DNA from: Limnomonas spitsbergensis
Lineage: Eukaryota; Chlorophyta; Chlorophyceae; Chlamydomonadales
DNA length: 64,000 nucleotides
Direction: 5' to 3'
Assembly (NCBI GenBank): GCA_037349105.1
Contig: JAYJMM010000028.1
Location: forward strand, 620,001-684,000
Shown: in pieces, positions 34,877 through 46,722 of the stretch
Layout: each line of letters opens with the position of its first letter
Numbering within the stretch: the first letter of the stretch is position 1
Translations under genes and position numbers: made by a program
Notes under the pieces: generated by a model
Database searches by the model: none
The model's input: only the letters and a program-made list of their open reading frames with translations
What the model was told of the DNA's origin: nothing

Positions 34877-36089
34877 GGCAGAAACTCCTGGATCAGGAAG
34901 CTTGTGGCGGAGCCCAAATGATTATAACCTGTCTTCACATCGGACTATTGACTAGATGGGATAATAGGTACCGGTATGTATAGCCTGCTCATTTTTTCTC
35001 CTCGTGACTGAAGGCTCAGTCCGGGGGTCCTTCAACTACACATTTAACATCTTCGCACTACGCTCACTCTGGCCTCCACAGTCAATTGTCAACAGATAAA
35101 CGGTCAAGGCCAACCGTGTCTCGTTCATTGGCAGTCTAATCATCCCAGGCTTAGGGGTCGGACAGACCCACGTTTGGTGGGTTGCGTCTGATATTCATGA
35201 TCAAATGTAGCCTATCAGAAGATATGGGTGCAGAATTTGATTCCAATTCAACAAAACAATATTTTTCCTAACGTCCCCACCCCCCCTGCGTTTCGCGTCT
35301 GTGTTTGCACTTCCAAACGCAACCACAAACACAACGCAGTCTGACCTACCCCTTAACAGATGAAACTACAGACTTGCTGTGGCTCAAGTTGGAAATGTAC
35401 TACACTCAGCCGACTAACTGATAATACCAAGCTTATTTTTCACGTCGGACAAAAAAAACCTGCTGTCAAAATCAGTCTTGTATTAAAAAACATGATACCT
35501 AATCCACACAAGGAAACGATACAAAGTGTGTTCACAAATGCAGATTTGGATTATGAATGCAACACGCAGGATGGCAAGTCAGAAGTGTCTGCTAATCTTT
35601 CTACACAGGACACTGTAACGAAAACTAAACACCGCCCCAATTCACATCTTGACTAGAGGCGGCGTTGCCTGACTAGTGACTACATGCCTCAAAAGGATGC
35701 GTTTCGACTGGAAGAGATGCAAGGCAGAAGGGCTGCCTGGCCCCCACACCCGCTAGGTGCATGGCGCCTCTGCCTGCTAGACGCCAGGCACCTACACCCG
35801 CTCGCTGCCTGGCGCATCCACCTGCTTGGTGCCGGTCACTCAGGGGACAGCTTTAGGCAGCAAGTGCTGTGTGGGGCTGCCGGGCACCTCAACCCCCTTG
35901 GCGCCGCTCACATCCAACCGCTTTATCTCCCGCTTGGGCGCTTGCTCGTAGAGCGTGCCTGCAATGACGCTATGGAAGAGAGAGGCAGGAAACATATCAG
36001 TTGAGAGCTCCATTGGGCAGTGAAGTCAGGGTTTTTTAAATCAGAGGACTAAAGAGGTCGACAACACGAGATTGAAGAGCTGGAATGTG
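34877..36089. other. No gene recognised
   Basis: ORFs at 35360-35656 and 35684-36004 have no recognised family. 35735-35920 contains GC-rich words (TGGCGCC, CTGCCTGGCGC) repeated loosely. Confidence 0.3.
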
Positions 36090-36360
36090 ACCGTTGAATC
36101 CTGGGCTGGAGAAGTTTCATCCCAGAGCTGAACATCGACCTTTGAATGATGGGCTGGAGAAATTTCATCCCAGAGCTGAACATCGACCTTTGAATGATGG
36201 GCTGGAGAAGTTTCATCCCAGAGCTGAACATCGACCTTTGAATGATGGGCTGGAGAAGTTTCATCCCAGAGTTGAACATCGACCTTTGAATGATGGGCTG
36301 GAGAAGTTTCATCCCAGAGCTGAACATTGAACTTTGAATGATGGGCTGGAGAAGCTTATT
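36090..36360. repeat. 48-bp tandem repeat, about 5.5 copies
   Basis: Unit CATCGACCTTTGAATGATGG, GCTGGAGAAGTTTCATCCCA, GAGCTGAA. The period is a multiple of three, so 16-residue repeat ORFs appear on both strands. Related single motifs (GAGAAATTTGATCCC) recur at 36615 and 36680. Confidence 0.8.
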
Positions 36361-36362
36361 CC

Positions 36363-36540
36363 CTGAAGTTGTTGTTGCGTGAGCTCCAGGTGCGACGATA
36401 CGTGATCGTCGAATGTGGCAGGTCCACGACGAAGTCACCATTTCCTTGGTACGTGCTGGAGGGCTGCGTCTTGGTCCCGTACTCCTAAGTGAGCAATCCG
36501 CGTTGCTTGGGTGCTGTTGCAGACAAAGATGTTGGCCGCA
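36363..36540 (-). repeat. Duplicate of the 33378-33555 exon-like segment
   Basis: About 95 percent identical by eye to 33378-33555, including GTGGAGCTGCC-type codons and CGCAACAACAACTTCA on the minus strand. It carries a premature stop (TAA in the forward text near 36487) and is joined directly to the 48-bp array. Confidence 0.6.
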
Positions 36541-37014
36541 GCGTCTTCGTGGCCCTGGAAAAGCTTATTCCCATGAGGGCTGGACGGTGACTTACCGACT
36601 TCTGAATTCCGAGCTAGAGAAATTTGATCCCAGGTCTGGATACTGACTTAATGCCGTTTGCATCCTGGACTAGAGAGGTTTAAATCAAGGGCATGCCAGT
36701 GACCTTTGTATCCTGGGCTGAAGAAATTTGAGCCAGGACTGGGCAGTTGAATCTGACTTCAGGCGACTCAAATGAGTCGCCATGTCGTTTTGAGTGCGGA
36801 CTAGGCTGAGTTTTCTTAGGTGATAGGCAACAAACACGAGGACAATGAAGGCCAAACCTGGGCCCACATGCTGCAACAAGGATAAAGGATCCTCCGGTCC
36901 CAGCTTCACTCGCTGAATTGACCTGAGGTGCGCTTGAAACAACCCTGCTGAGGCCCTCAAAGATCAACATCCTGCTAATCCCAGATCAACATGGCCATGA
37001 TAATGTTTGTTTAC

Positions 37015-37170
37015 TGAAGTGCGCGCCAAGCCACCTTCGGCAGGCCGCTATGCGGCCACCACTGGGCGATTGGGGACCAAACCTAAGGGCCGGCCTACGG
37101 CCGGCGACTCAAGCAGGGGGACTTGCTGCACCAGATGTTCCCAGCAGCAGGTTGGGCTGCAGCTGGAGCA
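37015..37170 (+). repeat. Dispersed intronic repeat, copy 3
   Basis: GGCAGGCCGCTATGCGGCCA, TTGGGGACCAAACC and a GACTTGCTGCACCAG block, matching 24.83, 42.53 and 42.68 kb. A reversed partial copy lies at about 37430-37520. Confidence 0.5.
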
Positions 37171-37221
37171 TCTCTCAGGCACCGTAAACGTAAAGAATAC
37201 CACCACAGCTGTACTACTCAC

Positions 37222-40200
37222 CAAACAGCCAGCATGGCAATGCCCATGGGTTCCGCATGTTTATCCCATATCAACAGGTTGATGATCACGGTGATGCTCT
37301 GCGAGCAAAAGAGAAGCAGGAACAGATAAATCGTTAGGTTTCTCTACTCTTTCAGTGATCCTCAAATACAATTCAGATACATCAAACTTGATGTATCTCA
37401 ATGCCTTTACCGAGGCGTCCAAGCAAGTCCTGCTGCTCCAGCCGCCGCCCGAAGGCGGGTCCAGGTGGACTCTCCATCGGCCCAGCGGTGCCTGCCTAGC
37501 GGCCTGCCAAGTCTTGCCTGGTGCACACTGAACCAAGCACTGCCTGATGCACACACTGGTCCGCTGCTAGGGCGACCTGGAAGCAATGACCCCACACAGC
37601 CCTCAAAGGAGCACCCGCTTACAATGACAAGTGTGATTTTTTTTCTTTCGTAACCTAAATTTTGAATCAAAATATATATAATCGAATCCTAAGCTGTAAA
37701 AGCCCATTTATTTGCTGCAGGCCCCATCCTCTACATTGACCAAAACATCACATTAAAGATCTCAGCCAGGAGGAGGCCCTTGTCCCCTAGGGGGTCGGAC
37801 CCATTCCACAAAACAGGGATTTTCGGGGTCCGGGATGGCGCCCTTGCTCATCGAAAGTCTGGATGATAGATAAAAAGGATTTTCTTTTCTCAGAGAGTAG
37901 TGTTCCCAGCCCATTTATATCTTACCCCACAGGCTCCTGAACCCACCTTAGGTCTAACCGGTGCGGGGGAGGGCAGGGCTTAGGCTCATACCCTGAACCC
38001 TTCACCACATGCTCTAAAACCACATTACGTCCATCCTGTCCCAACCCCCTTACCAGCCAGAGAATCTCTGTTTCAAACAATCCCCACAACCATCAGAATT
38101 TGGTAACAGACAGCTGAGTGTCAGACTCAGGACTATGGCAGCTGCAACTTGTGATGAACCCCTGCCGTGTCCCTGAACATCCTGGGCCCCTCTCCCCTGT
38201 CCACAACTTAAGCACGAAGCGGTTTTGGGGTACCTGTCCCATACTCCCATGCATCCAATGTGATGCCCTGCTGGACTGAAACAACTTCAAACAATCCCAT
38301 CGCTCGTGCGCAGCGTCGCCTAGACATCGTCTAAGATCTACAGGTTCCGGAACGAATCTCCCATCCACCGTTACTGATCGATTGGCTCCGGAACCCACCT
38401 CACTCCCACTGTATGTGCCCCTGACCACATCTTACATACTATCCCTAGGAGTATGAAGAGCACCATCAAAACAGCGTTTCTGATTCATAGACTCCGGAAC
38501 CCACCCCACTCCCAAATGCCCCTGACCGCACTTTGCTCAAGGCCCTGAGTACCCCCCCCCTCCCTGGACGCACCTTGCACACAATCCCAACGATCGTGAA
38601 CAGTGTTGCCGAGACGGCGTCTCTAAGCGAGTAGGCGGCATGGGACATGCCCACCCCCACAACGCATGAGAGGGCTAGCAGTGACACCAACTGAAACAGG
38701 GTAGGGAGGACAGAACAGGGTGGCAAGAGTTCAGGTCAGGACAGGGTGGACAGTGACATCCACTGAAACAGGGCTGGTGGCGGACGGAAGTATTGAAGGC
38801 TTGAGGCCCTCAACCTTTAAGTTGGGGAGGGTGACAGCCTAAACCCTGAGGCAGCCTGAGACATGTGGCAGCAGGAGCAGGGCATAGGCACCCTCACAGC
38901 ATTTACCAAGATTGCCGGCCTGTTTGGTCCAAGCCCTCGGTGGACGCATCAGCGCTAAGACAGCGCTGGATCTGCATCACAGACCCAGACCTGCTCCACA
39001 AATCCAGATCTGCCTCACTGACACAGGTCTGCTAAAAAAACCAAATCCGTTCCGCAAACCCAGATCTGCTCCACAGATCCAGATCCGCTCTACATAACCA
39101 GATCTGTTTGAAACCGGGATAGTCCACTTCCCTTCAAACAGCAAGCAGGGTTCGCTATGCGCCGTCAGCAAGATCAGCAGGTCTGCTTCTTAAAAAGTAT
39201 ACCAGGAGGTCTGCTCCTAGAGCAATAGATCAGGATCTGCTCATAAGAAGACAGGTCAGGATCTGCCCAACAGCGATAGTTAGGGATCTACTCATAGAGC
39301 GATAGACCAGGATCTGCTCCCAATGCGATATATCAAGATCTGCTTCACATCTAGATCTGTTCCACACCTGGAGAGTCCACTCAGCTTCATACAACACGTA
39401 TTCCTCGCTCAGCGACGGCAGCAAGATCAGAAGAGGTAAGGCGGCCAGCCCATTGGTGTAGTACACGCGCCCCCAGTTGCTCATGGGCACGTTCTCACAC
39501 ATGTGCTTCACGTACACCTGTTTCGTTCACATTTGTGTGAAAATGGGTTGGAATGGTCACCCTTCCTCCCTCCGTTGGCTTCTGGGCATGATCACAGACA
39601 TGAGCTTTACAAAATCTGTTTTAATTAAACTTATGTGCGGGAAATGCAAGGTGTTAAAAGAGCTGCCTCCGCTGGACCAGCAAGAGCACCCACACGACCC
39701 AGGGATGACTTGAAACACCATTTCAGCACAGTGAGGCATTTCATGCAACAATTCCCCCTGAAAGCAGAGGGGTGACGGAGGTCAGCCAAGCGCTTGTTTT
39801 TTATAGGCCTAGGGTTTTTGTCTTGCTGCCCATGGCTGGCCGGGGGGTCTGAAAAGAGACGGCAGTGTTGACACTCCTCAAAGAGGCTGCCTGCACAGCA
39901 CATGCCCAGCTCTCCTGCCCCTATATCTCTCCACCTTCACACTGGTCACCCAATCAGCACTAAATAATCAGGTGTTGGTTCAGGAGTTGATCAGCGGCCA
40001 TGCCCTCAGCGTCTCAAACGCAGTGAGGCCTGGTGAAGTGTTAAGGGAGTGTGAGCCAGGTATGAACCTCGAGGTACTTCAGGGTGGAATGCACAAGCAT
40101 CTTACCATATCAAACATGTAGAAGCCTGGTTTAGGGTCCAGGGCATTGAGCTATAACACTGTTTCAATCAAGTAGAAATCTACTTTTATTCAGGGCTCAG

Positions 40201-43200
40201 GGCGTCTCTCACCGTTTCAAACACGTAGAATCCGTACCACATGATCAGCCACATGTAAGCCCTCAGCTCAAAGCCGTTGTCCACCATCACGTATCCCGCG
40301 GATCCAGCCAGGAGGAACACGATGCAGATCCAGGATCTGAAGATCAGGCAGCAGGTGCAGCGAGTGATGCATATTTGCAAAAGGCAGATCCAGCCAGGAG
40401 GAATGAGAAGCAGATCCAGGATCTGAAGATCAGGCAGCAGGTACAGCGAGTGATGCATATTTGCAAAAGGCAGATCCAGCCAGGAGGAATGAGAAGCAGA
40501 TCCAGGATCTAAAGACCAGGCAGCAGGTGCAGCGAGTGATGCATATTTGCAAAAGGCAGATCCAGCCAGGAGGAATGAGAGGCAGATCCAGGATCTGAAG
40601 ATCAGGCAGCAGGTGCAGAGAGTGATGAATCTTTGCAAAAGGCAGGTCCAGCCAGGAGGAATGAGAAGCAGATCCAGGATCTGAAGATCAGGCAGCAGGT
40701 GCAGCGAGTGATGCATCTTTGCAAAAGGCAGATCCAGCCAGGAGGAATGAGAAGCAGATCCAGGATCTGAAGATCAGGCAGCAGGTGCAGCGAGTGATGA
40801 ATATTTGCAAAAAGCAGCTCCAGCCAGGAGGAATGAGAAGCAGATCCAGGATCTGAAGATCAGGCAGCAGGTGCAGCGAGTAATGCATATTTGCAAAAGG
40901 CAGATCCAGCCAGGAGGAATGAGAAGCAGATCCAGGATCTGAAGACCAGGCAGCAGGTGCAGCGAGTGGTGAATATTTGCAAAAAGCAGATCCAGCCAGG
41001 AGGAATGAGAAGCAGATCCAGGATCTGAAGATCAGGCAGCAGGTGCAGCGAGTGGTGAATATTTGCAAAAAGCAGATCCAGCCAGGAGGAATGAGAAGCA
41101 GATCCAGGATCTGAAGATCAGGCAGCAGGTGCAGAGAGTGATGCATACTTGCAAAAGGCAGATCCAGCCAGGAGGAATGAGAAGCAGATCCAGGATCTGA
41201 AGATCAGGCAGCAGGTGCAGCGAGTGATGCATATTTGCAAAATGCAGATCCAGCCAGGAGGAATGAGAAGCAGATCCAGGATCTGAAGATTGAACAGCAG
41301 GCCTGTAGGACAGTGGGTGCAGCGTATGGTGAACCAGGCCAAAGGGCAGGTCCAGCCTAGAGGAATATAATGTAGATCTAGGATCTTACCAGGTGCTGCA
41401 CATGACCATCGGTTATAAAAGGCAGATCCGGCCATGAGGAATGGGATGCAGATCCAGAATCTAAAAACTGAGGAGCAGATGCAGCGCATGACGAAGTCGT
41501 GAGGCTGCAAAAGGCCAACCCAGTCCAGAGGAATAGGAAACAGATCCAGAATCAAAAAATCAGACACTAGCATCTGTATTAAGCAGTTCAGCTACAGCCC
41601 GGCCTTTGGCTGTGTAAGCCTGGTTCGGCAAGCCCTGTTTCAAGGGCCACCGGCTGTAAACAGATCAGGGCCTGGTCCCAATCTGCACGGATGCAGCTGC
41701 CCGGCAGGTTGGGACCAGACCAAGATTGGCATCCAGCCGCTTCGAGGCAGTCTGGTGCGCACTGAAGCAAAACTCACTGGACAGCAGGTGCAGCTCATCG
41801 GTCGTAATTCCAGTTATAATAGACGGATCCAGCATTGAGATATTGGTTGCAGGCAAGCGCAGACATTAGGCTGGGGTTTATCCCTCCTGGACAGCCAGAA
41901 ACACTAAATTGAAAAGAAACAAGGGCGGCGCCTGCCGTCCACACAATGTGTGAAGCCATGCGTATCCTCTGTCCGCACTTAACTTAATCCATGCACCAGC
42001 GCCGTCAAATCCTGATGTAAGGCCATGCACCTTAGTACGCCTCTTGTGCATGGCCATGCAATTGTGCTGTCTCAACCTAATGTTTAGTCCAGCACCTGCA
42101 CCGTCTAAACCTTATTTTATGCCATGCACCGCCTCAATCTGCCCCTGATGCTAGGCCATGCACCTGTGCCGTCTGAAACTTATCTTTAGGCCAGCAACTG
42201 CGCCGTCTAAACCTTGATTTAGGCCATACACTTGCGTCTTCTATACCCTATTGCAGGCTATGTACCGCCTCAATCTGCCCCTGATGCTAGGCCATGCACC
42301 TCCCAGCACGCACCTTATGTTTGGCCATGCTCGTCCCAGGATAAAGTAGTCACAAACAGAGATGATGATGGGGGTCGAGGATCGGAAGGTTATAAATGTC
42401 TCAACGTTGGAGTACTGCCAGGGGTATATCAAACACACGCATGATTAAAACAAACACACATCATTTTACGAAGGGCGGATCAGCTCCACTGAAAGCGCTT
42501 ATTTCAGAGCGTGGCATACCACCCTAGCATGTTTCCGGGCGGCCACCACTGGACCGATGGGGACCAGACCTTGACCGCCTACAGCTGGCGGTCAATGCAG
42601 CGGGGATTTCTACACCAGGCCTCCTGGCAGCCATTGTTTCTTTCAGTGGGCACCAGACCACCCGTAGGGGGCCGCCGGGCAGCTAACACTGGGCCAATTG
42701 GGACCAAATCTTGACCGATCTATGGCCAGTGGCCTGAGCAGCAGGACTTGCTGCCCCAGGCCCCCATGGCCGTGAGCCGAGATGTAGCTGAATTGTAGCT
42801 GAAGCGCGCTAAAAAAAACAGCTTGCAGCAAGTAGCTATGTAGCTGAATGGCAGCTGAAACAGCCTAAACATACATTAGCAGGCATGAACTCCAGTGTAC
42901 AAATCACATTTGCTGGATGCAAGCAGACATTGCCAGTCGCGGAAGAGTGGGGTGAACATGAGTAACACACACAAAGCTACATGGCTGCAAGAACACCCAT
43001 TCCGCATATAATGTAGCTGCAATGTGCTGCGTCAGTTTCAGCGCTCTACCGCTACTCGTAACCTACATCCCGGCCTGCGGCCAGAGGCACCTGGTGCAGC
43101 GAATGCCGCTGCCTGGCTCACTGGCAGCAGGCCAATCAAGGTTCAATGCCCATTGACCCTCGTGTGGCCTTTAGACGGGCCCCCAATGTTAAATTGTAAG

Positions 43201-44329
43201 CACAATGACATATATACGATTGCCAAGATAGAAGTCTACCTCATGATCTTTGCATAGCGTTGGCTCATGTTTTAGATGCAGAAGGGGCGCCACCGATGCA
43301 TCCAGCCATGGCCCATGCCAGCCTCACCGACACTTCTACCTGTGCTCGTAAGCTACTGCTGCATGACGCGTTGCCATGGGAAGTTACTGCTGCCCATGCC
43401 GCAGCGGCCATGCTGTGATCTAGATCCACGGTTCATTTTGCCCTCATGCAGTTCTCATCTACAGGACCTCAATGACGCAGATCTGGACGGCTGAGAGTAG
43501 ACATTAAGCAGTTGGGGGGCGGCTATTGAAGCAATTGTTCCAATGTCAATCCCAGTGTTTGAAAGGCCATGTCGCATGGGGACGTTCGCGTCCTGCACCA
43601 GGCAGCTATATTCCCCCCTCTCAGGCCATGCGGCCATGCCCTGACTCACCTGCAGGACCTTGATGTTGCAGAAAATAGTTCCCAGGAAGCCAATGACGAC
43701 GAGTGCAAATCGCCGGATCTTATCCCATTCAAATCTGTCGGCTTCCAGCAGCCCGAAGCTGCGAGAAACCTTTACCACGATAGTTGATGCTGTGAGCTGG
43801 CACAGCAGCACGAATGTTGGTGCCGGCAGTAAATGTACGAGGACCTGCGGTGGAAGGGTGACCGCTGCTTGGAGGATGAAAAATAAGGGCAGAACGCTGT
43901 TCCCCCCCCACAGCGCGTGCTTGCACCGAGCAACATCTTGATACACGCGCTGTCATAACTCGGCGCCTCGCCAGTGGCAGATGTACTTTAAAAGGGCGTA
44001 TTTAGGTATGTGAAGGGGGCGGATATGTCCATCAAATACTATGTTCGAGATTTACCACACTTGAAATCAAAAGTTTCCGGACGGAGAGCCCATGGGCACA
44101 CGATGACACACATCAGACGACTATGCCCTCTCCACGCCGTCCCCGTCCCTCGCGACAATTCATAATGCTGAATATAATGCTGCTGATGTAGACATGCATG
44201 ACCCTTCCGCTCATACCGGTTAGCCTTGTGCCAGGGCCCTCATGTCAGACTCACCTTGTTGATCACCAGTAGGGTAGATGAACATGCGGCATAGTAAAAG
44301 ATGAAGAATGGAACAGTGGAGTACAACAT
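37222..44329 (-). CDS. Nucleotide-sugar transporter (GONST/VRG4-type, DMT superfamily), 3' end not found
   Basis: Seven exons: 44329-44255, 43844-43650, 42414-42314, 40336-40213, 39517-39368, 38690-38574 and 37298-37222. All have GT-AG borders and compatible phases, giving about 280 codons. Landmarks in order: LYSTVPFFIFYYAACSSTLL and VINK (first membrane helix), PTFVLLCQLTASTIV, YSNVETFITFRSSTPIIIS (compare the ANVETFIVFRSSTPLL of plant transporters), RSWICIVFLLAGSAGYVMVD, VYVKHM, SLRDAVSATLFTIVGIVCK and TVIINLLIWDKHA. The last two are the SATSFTVVGV...K and N-x-x-IWDKHA signatures of Golgi GDP-sugar and related carriers. Members exchange a nucleotide sugar for NMP across the Golgi membrane; the substrate is uncertain and no GALNK motif is seen. 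Introns are 0.2-2.0 kb and full of repeats. The final C-terminal exon was not identified. ATG 44329 is the first in frame. Confidence 0.82.
38950..39365. repeat. Degenerate AGATCTGCTCC array
   Basis: About 14 drifting copies of CAGATCTGCTCCACAGATC and GGATCTGCTCATAGAGCGAT fill the intron up to the donor of the transporter exon ending at 39368. The core resembles the CAGATCT words in the LTR-element array at 52.5-53.8 kb. Confidence 0.6.
40337..41290 (-). repeat. 86-bp tandem repeat made from a splice acceptor and exon start, about 11 copies
   Basis: Each unit, read on the minus strand, contains CTGATCTTCAG followed by ATCCTGGATCTGC and CTCCTGGCTGGATC, i.e. the 3' splice site and roughly the first 40 nt of transporter exon 40336-40213, plus about 35 nt of filler. 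Spacing is exactly 86 bp (for example GGATCTG at 40333 and 40419). The copy adjoining 40336 is the one that leads into a full open exon. Minus-strand ORFs through the array are rotating-frame artefacts. Confidence 0.85.
41590..41775. repeat. Dispersed intronic repeat, diverged copies in inverted pair
   Basis: Contains GGGCCTGGTCCCAATCTGC and, inverted, GTTGGGACCAGACCAAGATT, so two pieces of the dispersed family face each other. In the transporter intron between exons 3 and 4. Confidence 0.4.
41995..42310. repeat. About 45-bp degenerate repeat (GCCATGCACCT / CCGTCTAAACC)
   Basis: Seven or so drifting units with GGCCATGCACC, TGCGCCGTCTAAACC and TTGATTTAGG. Runs up to the donor of transporter exon 42414-42314. 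Confidence 0.5.
42530..42835 (+). repeat. Dispersed intronic repeat, tandem copies 4 and 5
   Basis: Two consecutive copies: GGCCACCACTGGACCGATGG then GGGACCAGACCTTGACC (42530-42640), and AACACTGGGCCAATTGGGAC with CAGGACTTGCTGCCCCAGG and a GTAGCTGAATTGTAGCTG end (42660-42835). In the second transporter intron. Confidence 0.5.
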
Positions 44330-44731
44330 GGCCAAACGAAGATGGCACAAGACAGGTATTTCCGGATCTGATCGACAGTTGCAGGCTCGGCACTTAAGAT
44401 AGCTACAAAACAATGATGTTGATCAGGAACATCATTAGCCGGGCCAATCAAACAAATCAAGGGATCTGCTCAATAGATGTTGGAAATAATGATGAAAACG
44501 CCCGTTGGAAAGAATGATGAAAACACAGAAATGTGGGTTTTAAGGAAGTACGGCAGGGTACTAGTAGAAACAAAGGTTGCGGGTCCACAGGCCCTCTCTC
44601 GTGAGGCGATCGTTTAAGTGCGGCAAGTCTGTGAGCACACTTTGCCATCCTCAAATCCACGCCTTAAAACGGAGTTCCTTCCTTTCCTTTTTTTAGACTG
44701 GAGAGAAAATGCCAGAGAACAATAGTCGAAT
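44330..44731. other. Region upstream of the transporter start
   Basis: No further exon recognised. A 16-18 bp imperfect direct repeat (GAAAACGCCCGTTGGAAAG / GAATGATGAAAACAC) occurs near 44500. The truncated LTR A1 begins about 400 bp upstream of the transporter ATG and could lie near its promoter. Confidence 0.35.
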
Positions 44732-46297
44732 TGTCACGACGTATGGGTGCACCGCACGCAGGGGTGGCTTGTACTTTCTTTTTGGTTTCGGATCCATTAT
44801 GTTTTGTGGTACTTCGAGAATGCCTGGCTCGTTCCAAGCATTCTTCTCTTCTTACTCAAGTATACACGAAGTTGAATCACCCCATTTTAATCTGTTCTGG
44901 GACTAATTGTCTACCTGCGATATTTCGGCCCCTTATCAAGGCCAGGAAACTACACTGGAAGGAGATCTCTAGTTAACTCTACACTGATCCTTTCGCTCTT
45001 AAGACCACATCACTAAGTATCGAAGCCTGGACACTACACTGTGCAAATAGCTCTAGTTACACACTACACTTATTCGCTATCTCTAGTTCCATCTCCTCTA
45101 CTTCCACTCCTCATTCTTCTTGTTCTCTCGCTTGACACCTCTACACTGCGAGCTCTCAGCTCAATCTCTAGAACTTAAGTCGACACTACAAGCTGCTTCC
45201 CCAGCCTTTCCTGGCTACCAAGTCGATCATCTGATCTTTCAGTTGACACTATGAGACGGCCTGGGGGGAGCCATCGTAGTAACCATGGTAACCAGGCAGC
45301 CTAGTAAGCTTTACCATGGGCTACCAGGGCCTAGTAAGCTATACCATGGTCGCTTTTTCCCTACCGTGATACGAGGCGAGCTACCATGGTACCGCGACTG
45401 ACCTTCGCCTTGTATGCATCACGGGTCTTCGAGCCAGCAGCTCTTCTCGCAACTTTCCACTTCCCTCTGATTTCACTCATGCCGCGCGTGTGCAATATCG
45501 TCAAACCTGACGCCCTACCTCTTCGAGGCAACAACCCATTAGAAATTCTGCAACCAGGTAACCTACAGTCAATCACCATTGCCGAAGTTGACCTATGTAA
45601 TATCCTTTGAATGCTTGTCTACGACAGTGTAAGTGAGCTGCGTACGTTCGCCACGGCTAGAAGTTGAGAGCACCGTTTGAGAGGGCATGAGTGTGACACC
45701 AGAGCGAGGTGGCAGCGTATGGGCACTTATAAGAGAAAGCCCGGTAAAGATGACAATAAGCAGTGCCATTCATTTGCTTGGACTAGCCATCCCTAGTTGA
45801 CTGGTATTTTTCATCTTTCCTTCTCTACCTTCACACATACGGTACATACATTCACAAAGATTTCGTTGGAACATCATACTAGCTATGCCGATGCCGAGCT
45901 ACAAATCTTCTTTAAAAATATGAGCGCCATGGTAACGACAGCAGGTCACACATTCAGCCCTCCTCGACAAGTACAAAATTGATGCTCAGAAGTAACCAGG
46001 ACGAAGTAAGCAGTACCAAATATTTCCAAACATATACGTGTAAAACAAAATCAGGCCATGGGTAACAGCAACATGGGACAAACTTTGCACATGCCTCTAG
46101 ATCGCCGGGTTCCATGCTCATGCCCCCCTCGCAATGGAGAATTTATTGCACCATGGCTGCTAGGACTCCTAGCTGTGCATGGTGCCTTGAATTGAGCTTA
46201 GTCATTCCCTACTAGCAACACACAACAAAGCATTCAGCAGGGCCCAGCAGCTATGCACCGTGCATATATTATGTCGCATTATGTCTATAAACATCTA

Positions 46298-46722
46298 CTA
46301 GACAGTCAGGAGTTCGTGCAAGATCACTGCCCTGAGTCGGGGAGTGTCCTCTTGGGTGAAGCTGAATTCTTGCCCGAGACTCATGTCGTTTGCATATCTA
46401 GGGGAGGAAACGAAATAGGTTAGCTCTGTCCCAAAGCACTTCACTGAGGCAAGAAGATGGAATCTAAATAGAACGTGCATCAAATGAATTCAATGATTTA
46501 TTCACATCATTCAAGAACAAAATTGGCTTGGACATGCTAAATAATCTCACATCAGAACAAACACTCCGCAGTCGTAGGTGTTCCCCTGTGTAGGGATGCC
46601 ATGAAAGACCTCCTTGGCCGTCACGAACTGCCAGCTTTCAACATTGAGGATCGTGCTGAACTTGGTCGAGAACATCTCAGCAACATACTTGGCCAGGCTT
46701 GTCGACAGAGTGCGGGGTTTCA
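46298..46722 (-). CDS. Ulp1-like (peptidase C48) C-terminal fragment inside the CACTA element
   Basis: Exon 46722-46551 ends IPTQGNTYDCGVFVL. The QGN...DCGVF motif supplies the oxyanion Gln and catalytic Cys of Ulp1/SENP proteases. A 153-bp intron (donor GTGAGA at 46550, acceptor CCCTAG) leads to exon 46397-46298, where the join continues IYANDMSLGQEFSFTQED and a helix LRAVILHELL before the stop. That is the normal C-terminus of the family (KYADY, FSQEDMPYFR). The His-Asp half of the catalytic triad should lie upstream above 46722, but I see no HW motif there, so this copy is probably incomplete. The 46722 acceptor is a guess. Plant CACTA and Mutator-like elements are known to carry Ulp1 genes. 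Confidence 0.75.

Noticed and set aside
36685..36970. Hydrophobic minus-strand ORF as last transporter exon
   Set aside because: It has a possible membrane helix, but the AG acceptors available put the wrong frame after the 37222 donor and no family C-terminus is recognisable.
40186..41573. Minus-strand hydrophobic ORFs suggesting a repeated membrane protein
   Set aside because: Rotating frames of the 86-bp repeat; only the last copy continues into a true transporter exon.
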